Assembly (NCBI GenBank): GCA_035530055.1
Contig: DATKVN010000010.1
Location: 6,799-70,798, forward strand
Reading direction: 5' to 3'
From: a bacterium
GTDB lineage: Bacteria > UBA6262 > WVXT01
DNA length: 64,000 nt
The translations under genes and the position numbers were made by a program. The notes below the pieces were generated by a model. The model had not been told where the DNA came from. It worked only from the letters and a program-made list of their open reading frames with translations, and did not search any database. Positions 8,891-16,717 of the stretch are shown one piece after another. The first letter of the stretch is position 1, and every line of letters starts with the position of its first letter.

Positions 8891-9075
8891 GTTCTGGGGC
8901 AAGTTCTGGGGACACAATACTTTGAAGTTCTGGGGACACAATACTTAATTATTCTTCTTTGGAACTATGGCATCTGCTCCTTCGTATAACACGCAGACTG
9001 AAGTCTGCGACTACTTTTCAAACGCAGACCAAGGTCTGCTACTCCAAACGCTCCGATGAATCGGAGCTACTCCTT
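8891..9075. repeat. RAYT-type termini followed by palindromic hairpins
   Basis: Two or three partial copies of the GGGGACACAATACTTAATT terminus (8895-8950) are followed by short hairpins: GCAGACTGAAGTCTGC, GCAGACCAAGGTCTGC and GCTCCGATGAATCGGAGC (8994-9070). The hairpin families recur through the whole window. No gene is seen here. Confidence 0.7.
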
Positions 9076-9112
9076 ATAAAGACCTGTCTGTAATTCTTCA
9101 TGATTTTTTTGA

Positions 9113-9529
9113 CTACAAATGATAATCTCCAGCGGCTTCAGGCTGATAAAGCACTTCCAGAACCTTCAACTTTCTCAATCCTGCTGGAACTTTCCATTCA
9201 ATAACATCTCCGACTCGATATCCAATTAATGCGGTTCCAATTGGTGCTAGAATTGAAATTTTGTTTTGGTCAGGATTCGCATCGTCAGGAAAGACTAACC
9301 AATAAATCATTTCTTCCCGAGTATCTAAATCTTTGAGACGAACTTTGGAATTCATTGTAATTACATCTGTAGGAATTTCCTTTGATTTAACCACCTTACT
9401 TCGATTCAACTCTCCTTCTAATTTCTCTAGATATATTTCATGTTCACTACCAAACGTTCTGGCTTCTCTTATTAATTGTTTTAATCGTTTCTTATCCAAA
9501 TCAGTAATATAAATCACTTTCTCTTTCAT
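9113..9529 (-). CDS. rnk: Rnk / GreA-GreB C-terminal family protein
   Basis: A 138-residue protein with an N-terminal helical stretch (KKRLKQLIREARTF) and a C-terminal FKBP-like fold typical of GreA/GreB factors. The core DVITMNSKVRLKDLDTREE, WLVFPDDANPDQNKISILAPIGTALIG and VGDVIEWKVPAGLRKLKVLEV matches Rnk, which binds RNA polymerase's secondary channel and was first described as a regulator of nucleoside diphosphate kinase. The coiled-coil of true GreA is too short here, so transcript cleavage is not expected. It stands alone between repeat elements. An orphan Gre-like factor is the main alternative name. Confidence 0.85.
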   Translation of the reverse strand: MKEKVIYITDLDKKRLKQLIREARTFGSEHEIYLEKLEGELNRSKVVKSKEIPTDVITMNSKVRLKDLDTREEMIYWLVFPDDANPDQNKISILAPIGTALIGYRVGDVIEWKVPAGLRKLKVLEVLYQPEAAGDYHL

Positions 9530-9536
9530 GTTTGCT

Positions 9537-9750
9537 CCTGGGGAGACAATACTTAATTATTCTTCTTGGGTACTGGTTTCCCCTTTTTTAATACCTTTCC
9601 GGTTATTTCCTCAAGTTCGTTGAAAAAGTTTTTCAACATCCAATAGTCCAGTCGTGTTTGCCTATTATTATATAGAAGATTTGGCAAAATTTTCAAAAGT
9701 CCAGCATCGGGTTCAATAATTAAGTATTGTGTCCCTGGAATTTTTCCCCG
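9537..9750. repeat. Internally deleted RAYT element (MITE)
   Basis: About 210 bp bounded by GACAATACTTAATTATT at the left and AATTAAGTATTGTGTCCC at the right. Read on the minus strand, its interior still encodes LEEITGKVLKKGKP and a following stop, the same C-terminus as the transposase at 20888-21547. A middle segment (NRQTRLDYWMLKNFF) is shared with the 13.4 kb copy. It is therefore a non-autonomous derivative carrying only the transposase tail. Confidence 0.75.
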
Positions 9751-9755
9751 GAATT

Positions 9756-10127
9756 TTACCTTAAAACCGCCTTTATTTTCGCAATTACTTCCGATGAGTC
9801 AAAAGGTTTTATAAGAAACGTTTTGACCCCCACCGTATTCATAAGTTTAGCGTGTTCTTTTTCCACATAGAAGCCAGTCATACCAATAATAGGAATATTT
9901 GCAGTTTTGCGAAAGCGTTTCAGTTCAGAAGCAACGTGAAACCCGCTTTTCTTTCCCAACTTAAGGTCAAGCAATATGACATCCGGTTTTATCTTAGACA
10001 CCATCTTTAGGGCAGATGTGCCATCGCTAAAGACCACAGTATCATACCCGGTCAAATTCAACAGCTCCTGAAGTTCTTCTAAGAACTCTTTATTATCGTC
10101 AATAACCATTATCTTCTTTTTTGCCAT
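9756..10127 (-). CDS. Stand-alone response regulator receiver protein
   Basis: A 123-residue single CheY-like receiver domain. It has the acidic pair DD at 10-11, phospho-acceptor D54 in ILLDLKLG, and the conserved T and K (IIGMTGF, FLIKPFD). There is no output domain, so it must act by protein contact or in a phosphorelay. It is last in the order kinase, receiver, receiver, 65 bp after the first receiver gene. An internally deleted RAYT element begins right after its stop. Confidence 0.9.
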   Translation of the reverse strand: MAKKKIMVIDDNKEFLEELQELLNLTGYDTVVFSDGTSALKMVSKIKPDVILLDLKLGKKSGFHVASELKRFRKTANIPIIGMTGFYVEKEHAKLMNTVGVKTFLIKPFDSSEVIAKIKAVLR

Positions 10128-10192
10128 TTTTATCTCTTTACTTTTTAACTTTTTTCAAATTTCTGTTCCACAATCTGAAATAGCTGTTGCTA

Positions 10193-10591
10193 TTAAGCAG
10201 GGGCCTTACCTGATAGTTCTTTAATCTTGTTAAGCAATACTTCTATATCGAAGGGTTTAATAATAATCCCATCAGCCAGCCTTAAAATGTTTTCCTCTTT
10301 ATCTCCATAGATTCGCTCTCCCTGCAAGTTCTTGCTTAAAGGTCTTCCAGTTAAAATAATAACTTTAAGCTTCTTATTTTGTCCTTTTATGCTCTCTAAA
10401 ATATCAAGTCCACTTAAACCGGGCATCTTGACATCCAGAATGAGAATATCGTAATCATATTTTTCAACGAGCCTTTTCCCTCTTAAGCCATCAAATGCCG
10501 TAGTTACACGGTAGCCCTCATCTATCAGGATTTCTGCTATTTCTTCACACAGTTCTTCATCATCATCAAGCATAAGGATTTTCTTTTTCAT
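10193..10591 (-). CDS. Stand-alone response regulator receiver protein
   Basis: A 132-residue single receiver domain. The acidic residues (LDDDEE), phospho-acceptor D53 (ILDVKMPG), VIILTGR and IIKPFD are all present. The ATG overlaps the stop of the upstream histidine kinase by 4 bp, so the pair is translationally coupled and this is the likely first phosphate acceptor of that kinase. A loop insert (GERIYGDKEENILRLADG) lengthens the alpha4 region. No DNA-binding domain is present. Confidence 0.9.
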   Translation of the reverse strand: MKKKILMLDDDEELCEEIAEILIDEGYRVTTAFDGLRGKRLVEKYDYDILILDVKMPGLSGLDILESIKGQNKKLKVIILTGRPLSKNLQGERIYGDKEENILRLADGIIIKPFDIEVLLNKIKELSGKAPA

Positions 10592-12510
10592 TTTGTTTCT
10601 CTTTCGATTGGCAGACTTACGGTTATACTTGTTCCTTTGCCTTTTTTACTCTTAATGTCTATTCTTCCACTGTGAAGATTGACTAATTCATTACAAATTG
10701 TAAGCCCCAGTCCTGTCCCCTTTGATTTCCTGGTAAAGAAAGGTTCAAATACTCTTTCCAAATCTTCTTTACCTATTCCCATTCCGTTATCCTTGAAGCT
10801 TATCTCAATGGAGCCCTTTCCATCATCCCTCGCCGATATTTCTATTTTTCCCTTTTTGTTCGAGACAGATTGGTATGCATTAGTTAAAATATTATTGAAT
10901 ATCTCTCTAATCTGCAAAGGGTCTGCCTCAATAAGCTTCTTTTTTCTCGATTTAAATTTTTTGACTATAGAAACATTCTGCTTATGAAATCTTCTCTTCG
11001 TAAAAGTAATACATTCATTTAGAATATCGTAAATCTGTATCTTTTCATAACTGGGTATTTTTATCCGTGAATAATTTAAAAGATTATTTATAATCTGGCC
11101 GCTTTCCAATACCTTCTTTTCTATATTGTCAAGATGTTTATCTAGTAAGGAATTTTCTCTCTTTTTCCTTATATTATATGCGGCTATCTTGATAACTCCT
11201 AATGGATTACGCAGCTCGTGGGCGACAGTTGCGGCAAGAATGCCGAGGTCGGAGAGGCGCTTTGCCTTATCTAATTCCGCTTGCGTTTTAAATAATTCGT
11301 GAGTTTTTTCGCTTATAAGCTTCTCAAAGGTCTCTTTGTCTCTTTTTAAAACTTCCTCTGCGTGTTTGCGTTCGGTTATGTCCCGGACAACTCCGAGCAT
11401 ACGGATTGCCTTATTGTTTTTGTCACGGATGACATTGCCCGTTTCTGAAACCCAACGGACTGTGCTGCCATCAGGCCAAACAATACGATGCTCGATATCA
11501 TAGTCCCTGCCCTTTTCTATGCAGGCATTTACTGAGTCGACAACGTGCTGTCGGTCCTCAGGATGAACACATTCAAGAAATGCCTCATAAGTTCCACCGA
11601 ATTCTCCCCGACCAAACCCAAACATAGGCTCTATTGTATCAGACCACTCCAGATTACCGGTTCGAATATCCCAATCCCAGCTACCGATATTTGCAGCCCG
11701 CTGGGCAAGCGCATAACGCTCTTCACTGAGCTTTAACGCGTCTTCCGCCCGCTTGCGCCTGGAAATGTCTATCACGCCGGCAATCGCTCCGGAATAATTT
11801 CCCTTACCATCAAAAACTGGCGCTGTTTCCAGAGTGGCATAGAGACGTATTCCATCTTTTCTCAGGAACTCAAAATCGTGTTGTTCTTCGACACCCTCTT
11901 TACGTCGATTCAGAAAGTTTTGAGCAATCTCTACACCACGTTTATCCATAAATGAAAATAGATGTTTTCCTATCATTTCATCTGTTGTGTATCCTAACAT
12001 CTCAGTCATACGAGGATTAACAAACGTGGTATAAGAATCTTTATCGATAACCCAAATCCCTTCCTGTAAATTTTCAATGAGATGGCGATATTTCTCTTCG
12101 CTATACCTCAACGACTCCTCGGATTTTTTGCGCTGGGTGATGTCTGTCCTTAATTTTTCATTTACCCTCAAAAGCTCTGCCGTTTGTCCGTTAATCTTGA
12201 TTTCCAGCTCTTCGTGATATCGTTGCAATAACTTCTCCTTCTTCTTGTTCTCAGCAATGTTACGGATAACTACTGATACCGTGAACAGCCCAACAATAAT
12301 GATTATGACCATTTCCACTATTGACTCATGCCAGTTAAAGGGAGTTCTTATCCCTCCCGTTAGAAGGTAAGGTAAATCCAGGATTTCATCTAGCCACGTT
12401 AAGATACAAAGCATAACAAACCCGAGGGCGACAAGTAGCCACATTCTCTTGTTCACAATCGATACTTTTGGTCTGCTGCGATTCTCTTTGATTATTTCTT
12501 TCTGTTCCAT
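10588..12510 (-). CDS. Membrane PAS-domain sensor histidine kinase
   Basis: A 640-residue sensor kinase. Two membrane helices (about 23-42 and 65-85) are separated by only about 20 residues, so there is almost no periplasmic sensor. A coiled coil (about 88-135) leads into PAS domain 1 (about 135-255) and PAS/PAC domain 2 (about 262-385). The dimerisation domain follows with phospho-accepting H431 (VAHELRNPL). The HATPase domain closes the protein with N, DNGMGIG, FEPFFTRKSKGTGLGL boxes. Sensing is probably cytoplasmic, by the PAS domains; I see no haem- or flavin-binding signature clear enough to name a ligand. It is coupled to the downstream receiver genes. Confidence 0.92.
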   Translation of the reverse strand: MEQKEIIKENRSRPKVSIVNKRMWLLVALGFVMLCILTWLDEILDLPYLLTGGIRTPFNWHESIVEMVIIIIVGLFTVSVVIRNIAENKKKEKLLQRYHEELEIKINGQTAELLRVNEKLRTDITQRKKSEESLRYSEEKYRHLIENLQEGIWVIDKDSYTTFVNPRMTEMLGYTTDEMIGKHLFSFMDKRGVEIAQNFLNRRKEGVEEQHDFEFLRKDGIRLYATLETAPVFDGKGNYSGAIAGVIDISRRKRAEDALKLSEERYALAQRAANIGSWDWDIRTGNLEWSDTIEPMFGFGRGEFGGTYEAFLECVHPEDRQHVVDSVNACIEKGRDYDIEHRIVWPDGSTVRWVSETGNVIRDKNNKAIRMLGVVRDITERKHAEEVLKRDKETFEKLISEKTHELFKTQAELDKAKRLSDLGILAATVAHELRNPLGVIKIAAYNIRKKRENSLLDKHLDNIEKKVLESGQIINNLLNYSRIKIPSYEKIQIYDILNECITFTKRRFHKQNVSIVKKFKSRKKKLIEADPLQIREIFNNILTNAYQSVSNKKGKIEISARDDGKGSIEISFKDNGMGIGKEDLERVFEPFFTRKSKGTGLGLTICNELVNLHSGRIDIKSKKGKGTSITVSLPIERETK

Positions 12511-12529
12511 TTTAACCTCGAATTCTCAA

Positions 12530-12640
12530 TTCTGGGGACACAATACTTAATTATTCTTCAGAATTATGACATCCGCTCTTTCGTATAACACGCAGACTGA
12601 AGTCTGCTACTCCTTCCTTTCCAGAAGCCTCTCCCAGCTT
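12530..12640. repeat. RAYT-type terminus and hairpin
   Basis: A solo GGGGACACAATACTTAATTATT terminus (about 12533-12555) lies upstream of the kinase gene, followed by a GCAGACTGAAGTCTGC hairpin (12594-12609). The rest, to the HepT stop at 12709, shows no gene. Confidence 0.65.
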
Positions 12641-12708
12641 TACCCAACACCAGCCGTGGGGTAGTTTGTAAGGCACTCTCATATCTTCCTTTTCAGTGCT
12701 TTTTTGTC

Positions 12709-13056
12709 TCATTTTTCCAAATCCTCAAATACCTTTTGGATAAGGGGTTTAATCATAGAGACATCTTTCTTAACAACCTCCCAGAGAATTTCCAGGTCAA
12801 CTCCAAAATACTCATGAACCAGCCTGTCCCTCATTCCCGCCATCTTTTTCCAAGGAACTTCAGGATATTTTTCTCTAATTCTTTTTGGGATATTTTTTGT
12901 TGCTTCTCCAATTATCTCAATGGCGCGTACCACTGCATAAATCGTTTTCTTATCTTTTTTAAATTTATTGAAATTCATACCTTCAGTAAATTTTTCAATG
13001 TCATTTATAGAATCAAGAATGTCCTGAATGTAATCTCCATACTCTCGCTTTTTCAT
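12709..13056 (-). CDS. hepT: HepT-like HEPN RNase toxin, module 3
   Basis: A 115-residue protein of the HepT/DUF86 family. The active-site motif R-X4-H-X-Y is intact (RDRLVHEY, about 83-90), and GEATKNIP and the surrounding helices match the family. HepT is an RNase toxin whose tyrosine in this motif is AMPylated by MntA. The ATG overlaps the mntA stop by 4 bp, giving antitoxin-first order. Unlike modules 1 and 2, the catalytic histidine is kept and the partner has no DNA-binding domain. Confidence 0.88.
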   Translation of the reverse strand: MKKREYGDYIQDILDSINDIEKFTEGMNFNKFKKDKKTIYAVVRAIEIIGEATKNIPKRIREKYPEVPWKKMAGMRDRLVHEYFGVDLEILWEVVKKDVSMIKPLIQKVFEDLEK

Positions 13057-13349
13057 ATATAGACGACCTCCTGTAAGATATGTCTACCGATTCTTGGTTT
13101 TAATGCCTTTTTGGAGACAAGATCAACCTTTGCTCCCAATATTTTCATTAAGTACTCTTCTAGATCCATAAATTCAAAAAGACCTATGGGTTTCTCAAAC
13201 TCTACAAGAATGTCTATGTCACTCTTTTTTTTCTGTTCATCTCTTACAAATGAGCCAAAAATCCCTATCTCTTTCAATTTAAATCTTTTTTTCAGTTCTT
13301 GCTTGTGCTTCCTAAGTATATTTTCAATCTTTCTGCGGGTCATGGCCAT
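13053..13349 (-). CDS. mntA: MntA-like minimal nucleotidyltransferase antitoxin, module 3
   Basis: A 98-residue minimal nucleotidyltransferase with [20 protein letters not shown], holding the GS motif and the D-x-D metal ligands. MntA neutralises HepT by transferring AMP to its active-site tyrosine. I place the start at 13349 (ATG GCC ATG); a longer frame beginning at 13367 runs into the repeat terminus and is unlikely. No good ribosome binding site is visible because a MITE-like element begins 4 bp upstream, so the native promoter may have been displaced. Confidence 0.85.
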   Translation of the reverse strand: MAMTRRKIENILRKHKQELKKRFKLKEIGIFGSFVRDEQKKKSDIDILVEFEKPIGLFEFMDLEEYLMKILGAKVDLVSKKALKPRIGRHILQEVVYI

Positions 13350-13352
13350 ATA

Positions 13353-13555
13353 ATTCTGGGGACACAATACTTAATTGTCTTACTCGCTCCCCTTTTCCCT
13401 TTTTAATATTCTTCCCACTATTTCCTCAAGTTTGTTGAAAAAATTTCTCAACATCCAATAGTCCAGGCGTGCTTGCCTATTGTTATATGGAAGATTTGGC
13501 AAAATTTTCAAAAGTCCAGCATCGGGTTCAATAATTAAGTATTGTGTCCCTGGGC
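13353..13555. repeat. Internally deleted RAYT element (MITE), second copy
   Basis: About 200 bp with inverted RAYT-type termini, very similar over its right half to the element at 9537-9750 (shared block from TTTGCCAAATCTTC outward). Its interior again encodes a diverged transposase C-terminus (LEEIVGRILKREKG). It separates mntA from the radical SAM gene, and its left-facing end supplies the last residues and stop of that gene. Confidence 0.75.
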
Positions 13556-14824
13556 CTTTCCCCGGGACTTTTTGGTATGATAACGACTCCCTAAATTTAA
13601 TGAACTGTATAGTATTGGGTGACGCTTATTAGCCCAGAATCTTTTTATTATTGAAGGAAAAGAATCAAATTTATGTCTCGCCCAATGAAAACCTCCCAAA
13701 AGTTGGTCAGCAGTCATTCTTAAAGGTTCAAAAACAAGTTTAACATTATCATATTTACTCCAATCGTAGCTAAATATTCTACCTTCCTTTTGTAAATCAT
13801 TAAAGATTTTTGTCCCTGGGTAGGGCGTAAGTAAAACTAATTGTGCGAAAGCCACTCTAGATTCAATAAGAAACTCAACTGTCTCTTCAAAAATAGATTG
13901 ATCATCACCATCAAAACCAAAAATTAAACTTACATAAATTAAAATACCTACATCCAGAAACATTTTTATAGCTTCTTTGATCTCTTCTTTACTCTTTAGA
14001 TTTTTGTGATAACGATTTATTTCTTTAGTAGATACAGATTCTAGACCAATAAAGAAACTACAGCAACCAGACTCAGAAGCTAATTTTAATAACTCCCTGT
14101 CTTTTACAATATTTATAGCTGATTGCCCTACCCATTTTTTATCCATATATTTTAATTCTTTGAAAAGTTCCCTTGCATATTGTTTATTTCCTGTAATGTT
14201 GTCGTCTAAAAACATAAGATTTTTCCCTTTAATGGTGGAAATATCTTTAATTACTTCTTTTATTGGTTTATGCCGAGGACGTGGGCCAAAAAATTTTGTT
14301 ACTGAACAAAAATCACAATTATAAGGACATCCACGAGTTGTCTCTACTGGAACGAGGTTAATAACCCCTGCTTTTCTTTTAACTAAATCTCTTCTGGGTA
14401 TTACGGAATTATTTAAAAGAGGAAATTCGCTTTTATAAAATTTTTTTAGCTTATTTTCCTGTACATCTTTTATAACACTATCCCAGATATTTTCTGCTTC
14501 TCCAATTACAACAGAATCAGTATATTTTATGGATTCATCCGGTAAAGTTGTGGGATGAATACCTCCAAGAATGGTCTTTATACCCCTTTCCCTGAACATT
14601 ATTGATATTTCATAAGCTCTGGGAGCGGTTGCCGTCATGGTTGTTATGCCCACCAAATCATATTTCTTGTCAAAATTAATTTTATCCCACGGTTCCTCTA
14701 CTATTTCAATTTCATGTTCTGGAGGAGTTAATCCCGCCAGTACTGGCAAAGATAATTGAGGTATATGCAAATTTTTGTGACGATGTTCATCTTTAGGACA
14801 TGGTGAAATAAATAATATTTTCAT
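13535..14824 (-). CDS. B12-binding-domain radical SAM protein
   Basis: A 429-residue protein. Residues about 1-140 form a Rossmann-like cobalamin-binding domain (DLVGITTMTATAPRAYEI, TILGGIHPTTLPDE; the DxHxxG histidine motif is absent). The radical SAM cluster motif CPYNCDFC (C167, C171, C174) follows. The family includes methylases and hopanoid- or BchE-like enzymes; the substrate cannot be inferred. Its final residues (about GKAQGHNT) and stop are encoded by the RAYT-type repeat terminus, so the C-terminus has been replaced or extended. The next upstream gene is another B12-binding radical SAM protein. Confidence 0.85.
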   Translation of the reverse strand: MKILFISPCPKDEHRHKNLHIPQLSLPVLAGLTPPEHEIEIVEEPWDKINFDKKYDLVGITTMTATAPRAYEISIMFRERGIKTILGGIHPTTLPDESIKYTDSVVIGEAENIWDSVIKDVQENKLKKFYKSEFPLLNNSVIPRRDLVKRKAGVINLVPVETTRGCPYNCDFCSVTKFFGPRPRHKPIKEVIKDISTIKGKNLMFLDDNITGNKQYARELFKELKYMDKKWVGQSAINIVKDRELLKLASESGCCSFFIGLESVSTKEINRYHKNLKSKEEIKEAIKMFLDVGILIYVSLIFGFDGDDQSIFEETVEFLIESRVAFAQLVLLTPYPGTKIFNDLQKEGRIFSYDWSKYDNVKLVFEPLRMTADQLLGGFHWARHKFDSFPSIIKRFWANKRHPILYSSLNLGSRYHTKKSRGKAQGHNT

Positions 14825-14841
14825 TATAAACTCCTAATTAC

Positions 14842-14912
14842 GGGGACACAATACTTAATTATGACGCAGGCTGAAGCCTGCGGCTACCGTTTCAAACGCA
14901 GACTGAAGTCTG
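14842..14912. repeat. RAYT-type terminus plus two hairpins
   Basis: GGGGACACAATACTTAATTA (14842-14861) is followed by GCAGGCTGAAGCCTGC and GCAGACTGAAGTCTGC stems. The last hairpin touches the stop codon of the upstream radical SAM gene. Confidence 0.65.
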
Positions 14913-16580
14913 CTATTCCTTCAGCGCTTTGGCGTTTTTTTCATAAAATGTAGAAGGCTCATAAACCTGACCGTTAGCAAGTTTTTTTGCCTCTCTTTTC
15001 ATAGCAAAGTATAGCCCTCTGCCCAATAGTGAAGCCATTATCCTGGTTTTCCAACCGAACTCCTTGTATAAATCTTGAAGAAGTGAGATGATTTTCTTCG
15101 ACATAAGTTCGTCTTTCCTGTACCATTTTTTTATCGCCCAAACTGCTCCCGTATAATAATCGATGGATTTTTTAATCTCCCATTCAAAACGATTACGAAT
15201 ACGTGGATCCGGATGGTTTTTGTATCTTTTCCATCCTATTAGCATGGTTCGAATCATTCGGGCAATGCTGGGACCGTTTATCTCGAAGTCCTGACGAAAG
15301 GCTCTGAGAAGAAACTCGGTTTCCTGACCATTGTAAATGTGCTTATGGCGATAATTAAAGCGGTATTGACCGTGTCTATCTGCGGTGGGACATTCTTCTT
15401 CAGACAAAAGACTTCCTTCCTTCAGGAGCTGTTCATGAAGAGGCGTGCCAGGAGCCGGGATGTACAGCATAAACTGGTGGAAGTCCGTATCATGACTAAC
15501 TGCCCAATCTATAATTTGATCAATGTTTTCCGTAGTATGGTTTTCTAAACCGATAATAGTTGACCCCATAACGCGAATGCCATGTGATTGCATATCTTGT
15601 ACAAACGAGTGGGTATCTATCCCTTTAAGCTTTGCATACTGACTGTTCTCACCTTCCAGTCCTATCCATACCCAGGAAATTCCCAAACCCACCAGCTGTT
15701 TGACTGTATAAAATTTCAGAGCCTTGACAGAACTGAAAACGAACAAAGACCAACTCTTATTGTGCTGTTCCATTAATTCTAACAACCTTAATGCTCTTTT
15801 ATGATGTAGAAGAAAGTTTTCATCAAGGATGAAGAAAGACCGACTCTTGAGCTCTTTTTCAATCTGACACATAATGGAAAAAAGAGAATCTCCAGTTTCA
15901 TAAAAGTTTATGAATTTCCCCTTACCACCAAATAGGGCAGAAGTGGAACAAAAATTACAGCCCACCGGGCATCCTACTGATGGTATTAAAATTGCAGCGG
16001 TATTTCTTTTTGAAAGAGTTATACCAAAAATACGGCCGCCAAATGCAGAAAGAACTATTGGATGTCTTACTGAAACGTTTTCATCCTGTCCCAGGAACCT
16101 TCGAAACCAGCTGACACCTTCTCCTTTGACAATATAATCCGCATCAATGATATTATGAATATTGGGTATACTGGCAATATGCCCGCCCACAACAATCGTT
16201 GCCTTAGGTAAGTATTTGCGTATCACCTCACACATCTTTTTTGCCTTCCCGATATTGGGAATAATTGAACTAATTCCAACAATATCATAAGAATGGCTTT
16301 GGATTTCATTGGTAAAACGGTCGAGGGTAGGAAAATCTAAAAGCGTACATGGCGCATCAATGTTTGCCTGAAGCAGCATCAATCCAAATGAACGATGGAA
16401 CAGGCGAAGAGAAAAAGGACCTTGCTCCCGAGTAACCTGGTTATGATAAAGTTCCATCGGGTTAATCTTTCGGCTTCCATATTCATCGTCTTGTGCGTAG
16501 GGGCCAAATACGCTGGATAATAAAACTTTAGCTTGAGACTTAAGTGGATGTACAGGATTACTTGTGTTCATAATATTCAT
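14913..16580 (-). CDS. B12-binding-domain radical SAM protein, long form
   Basis: A 555-residue protein with a good start: GGAGG lies 5 nt before ATG 16580. Residues about 60-185 resemble a cobalamin-binding domain (SYDIVGISSIIPNIGKAKKM, TIVVGGHIASIP). The radical SAM motif CPVGCNFC (C204, C208, C211) starts the TIM-barrel core, which runs to about 400. The remaining 150 residues are helical, basic and have no motif I recognise. It could be a methyltransferase or cyclase for lipids or a secondary metabolite; nothing around it fixes the substrate. A perfect hairpin separates it from glgP upstream. Confidence 0.82.
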   Translation of the reverse strand: MNIMNTSNPVHPLKSQAKVLLSSVFGPYAQDDEYGSRKINPMELYHNQVTREQGPFSLRLFHRSFGLMLLQANIDAPCTLLDFPTLDRFTNEIQSHSYDIVGISSIIPNIGKAKKMCEVIRKYLPKATIVVGGHIASIPNIHNIIDADYIVKGEGVSWFRRFLGQDENVSVRHPIVLSAFGGRIFGITLSKRNTAAILIPSVGCPVGCNFCSTSALFGGKGKFINFYETGDSLFSIMCQIEKELKSRSFFILDENFLLHHKRALRLLELMEQHNKSWSLFVFSSVKALKFYTVKQLVGLGISWVWIGLEGENSQYAKLKGIDTHSFVQDMQSHGIRVMGSTIIGLENHTTENIDQIIDWAVSHDTDFHQFMLYIPAPGTPLHEQLLKEGSLLSEEECPTADRHGQYRFNYRHKHIYNGQETEFLLRAFRQDFEINGPSIARMIRTMLIGWKRYKNHPDPRIRNRFEWEIKKSIDYYTGAVWAIKKWYRKDELMSKKIISLLQDLYKEFGWKTRIMASLLGRGLYFAMKREAKKLANGQVYEPSTFYEKNAKALKE

Positions 16581-16653
16581 CTTTTCCTCCAGTTATATTA
16601 GCAATAATAAAAATAAATTTTATTTACAATTTTTGCGAGATTGAGGATGCAAA

Positions 16654-16687
16654 GTGTTTGGCCCCGAAGGTTCAGGACGCCAAACAC
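16654..16687 (-). terminator. Hairpin after glgP, possible terminator
   Basis: A 9-bp perfect stem (GTGTTTGGC / GCCAAACAC) with a 16-nt loop, 30 bp after the glgP stop. The T run on the minus-strand exit side is poor (TTTG), so efficient intrinsic termination is uncertain. Confidence 0.35.
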
Positions 16688-16717
16688 AAAAAGCCGACCG
16701 GTCTCCTGCAACCCGGA

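Noticed and set aside
11545-11736. Plus-strand frames inside the histidine kinase and similar antisense frames throughout
   Set aside because: Shadows of well-supported minus-strand genes with no start signals or domains.
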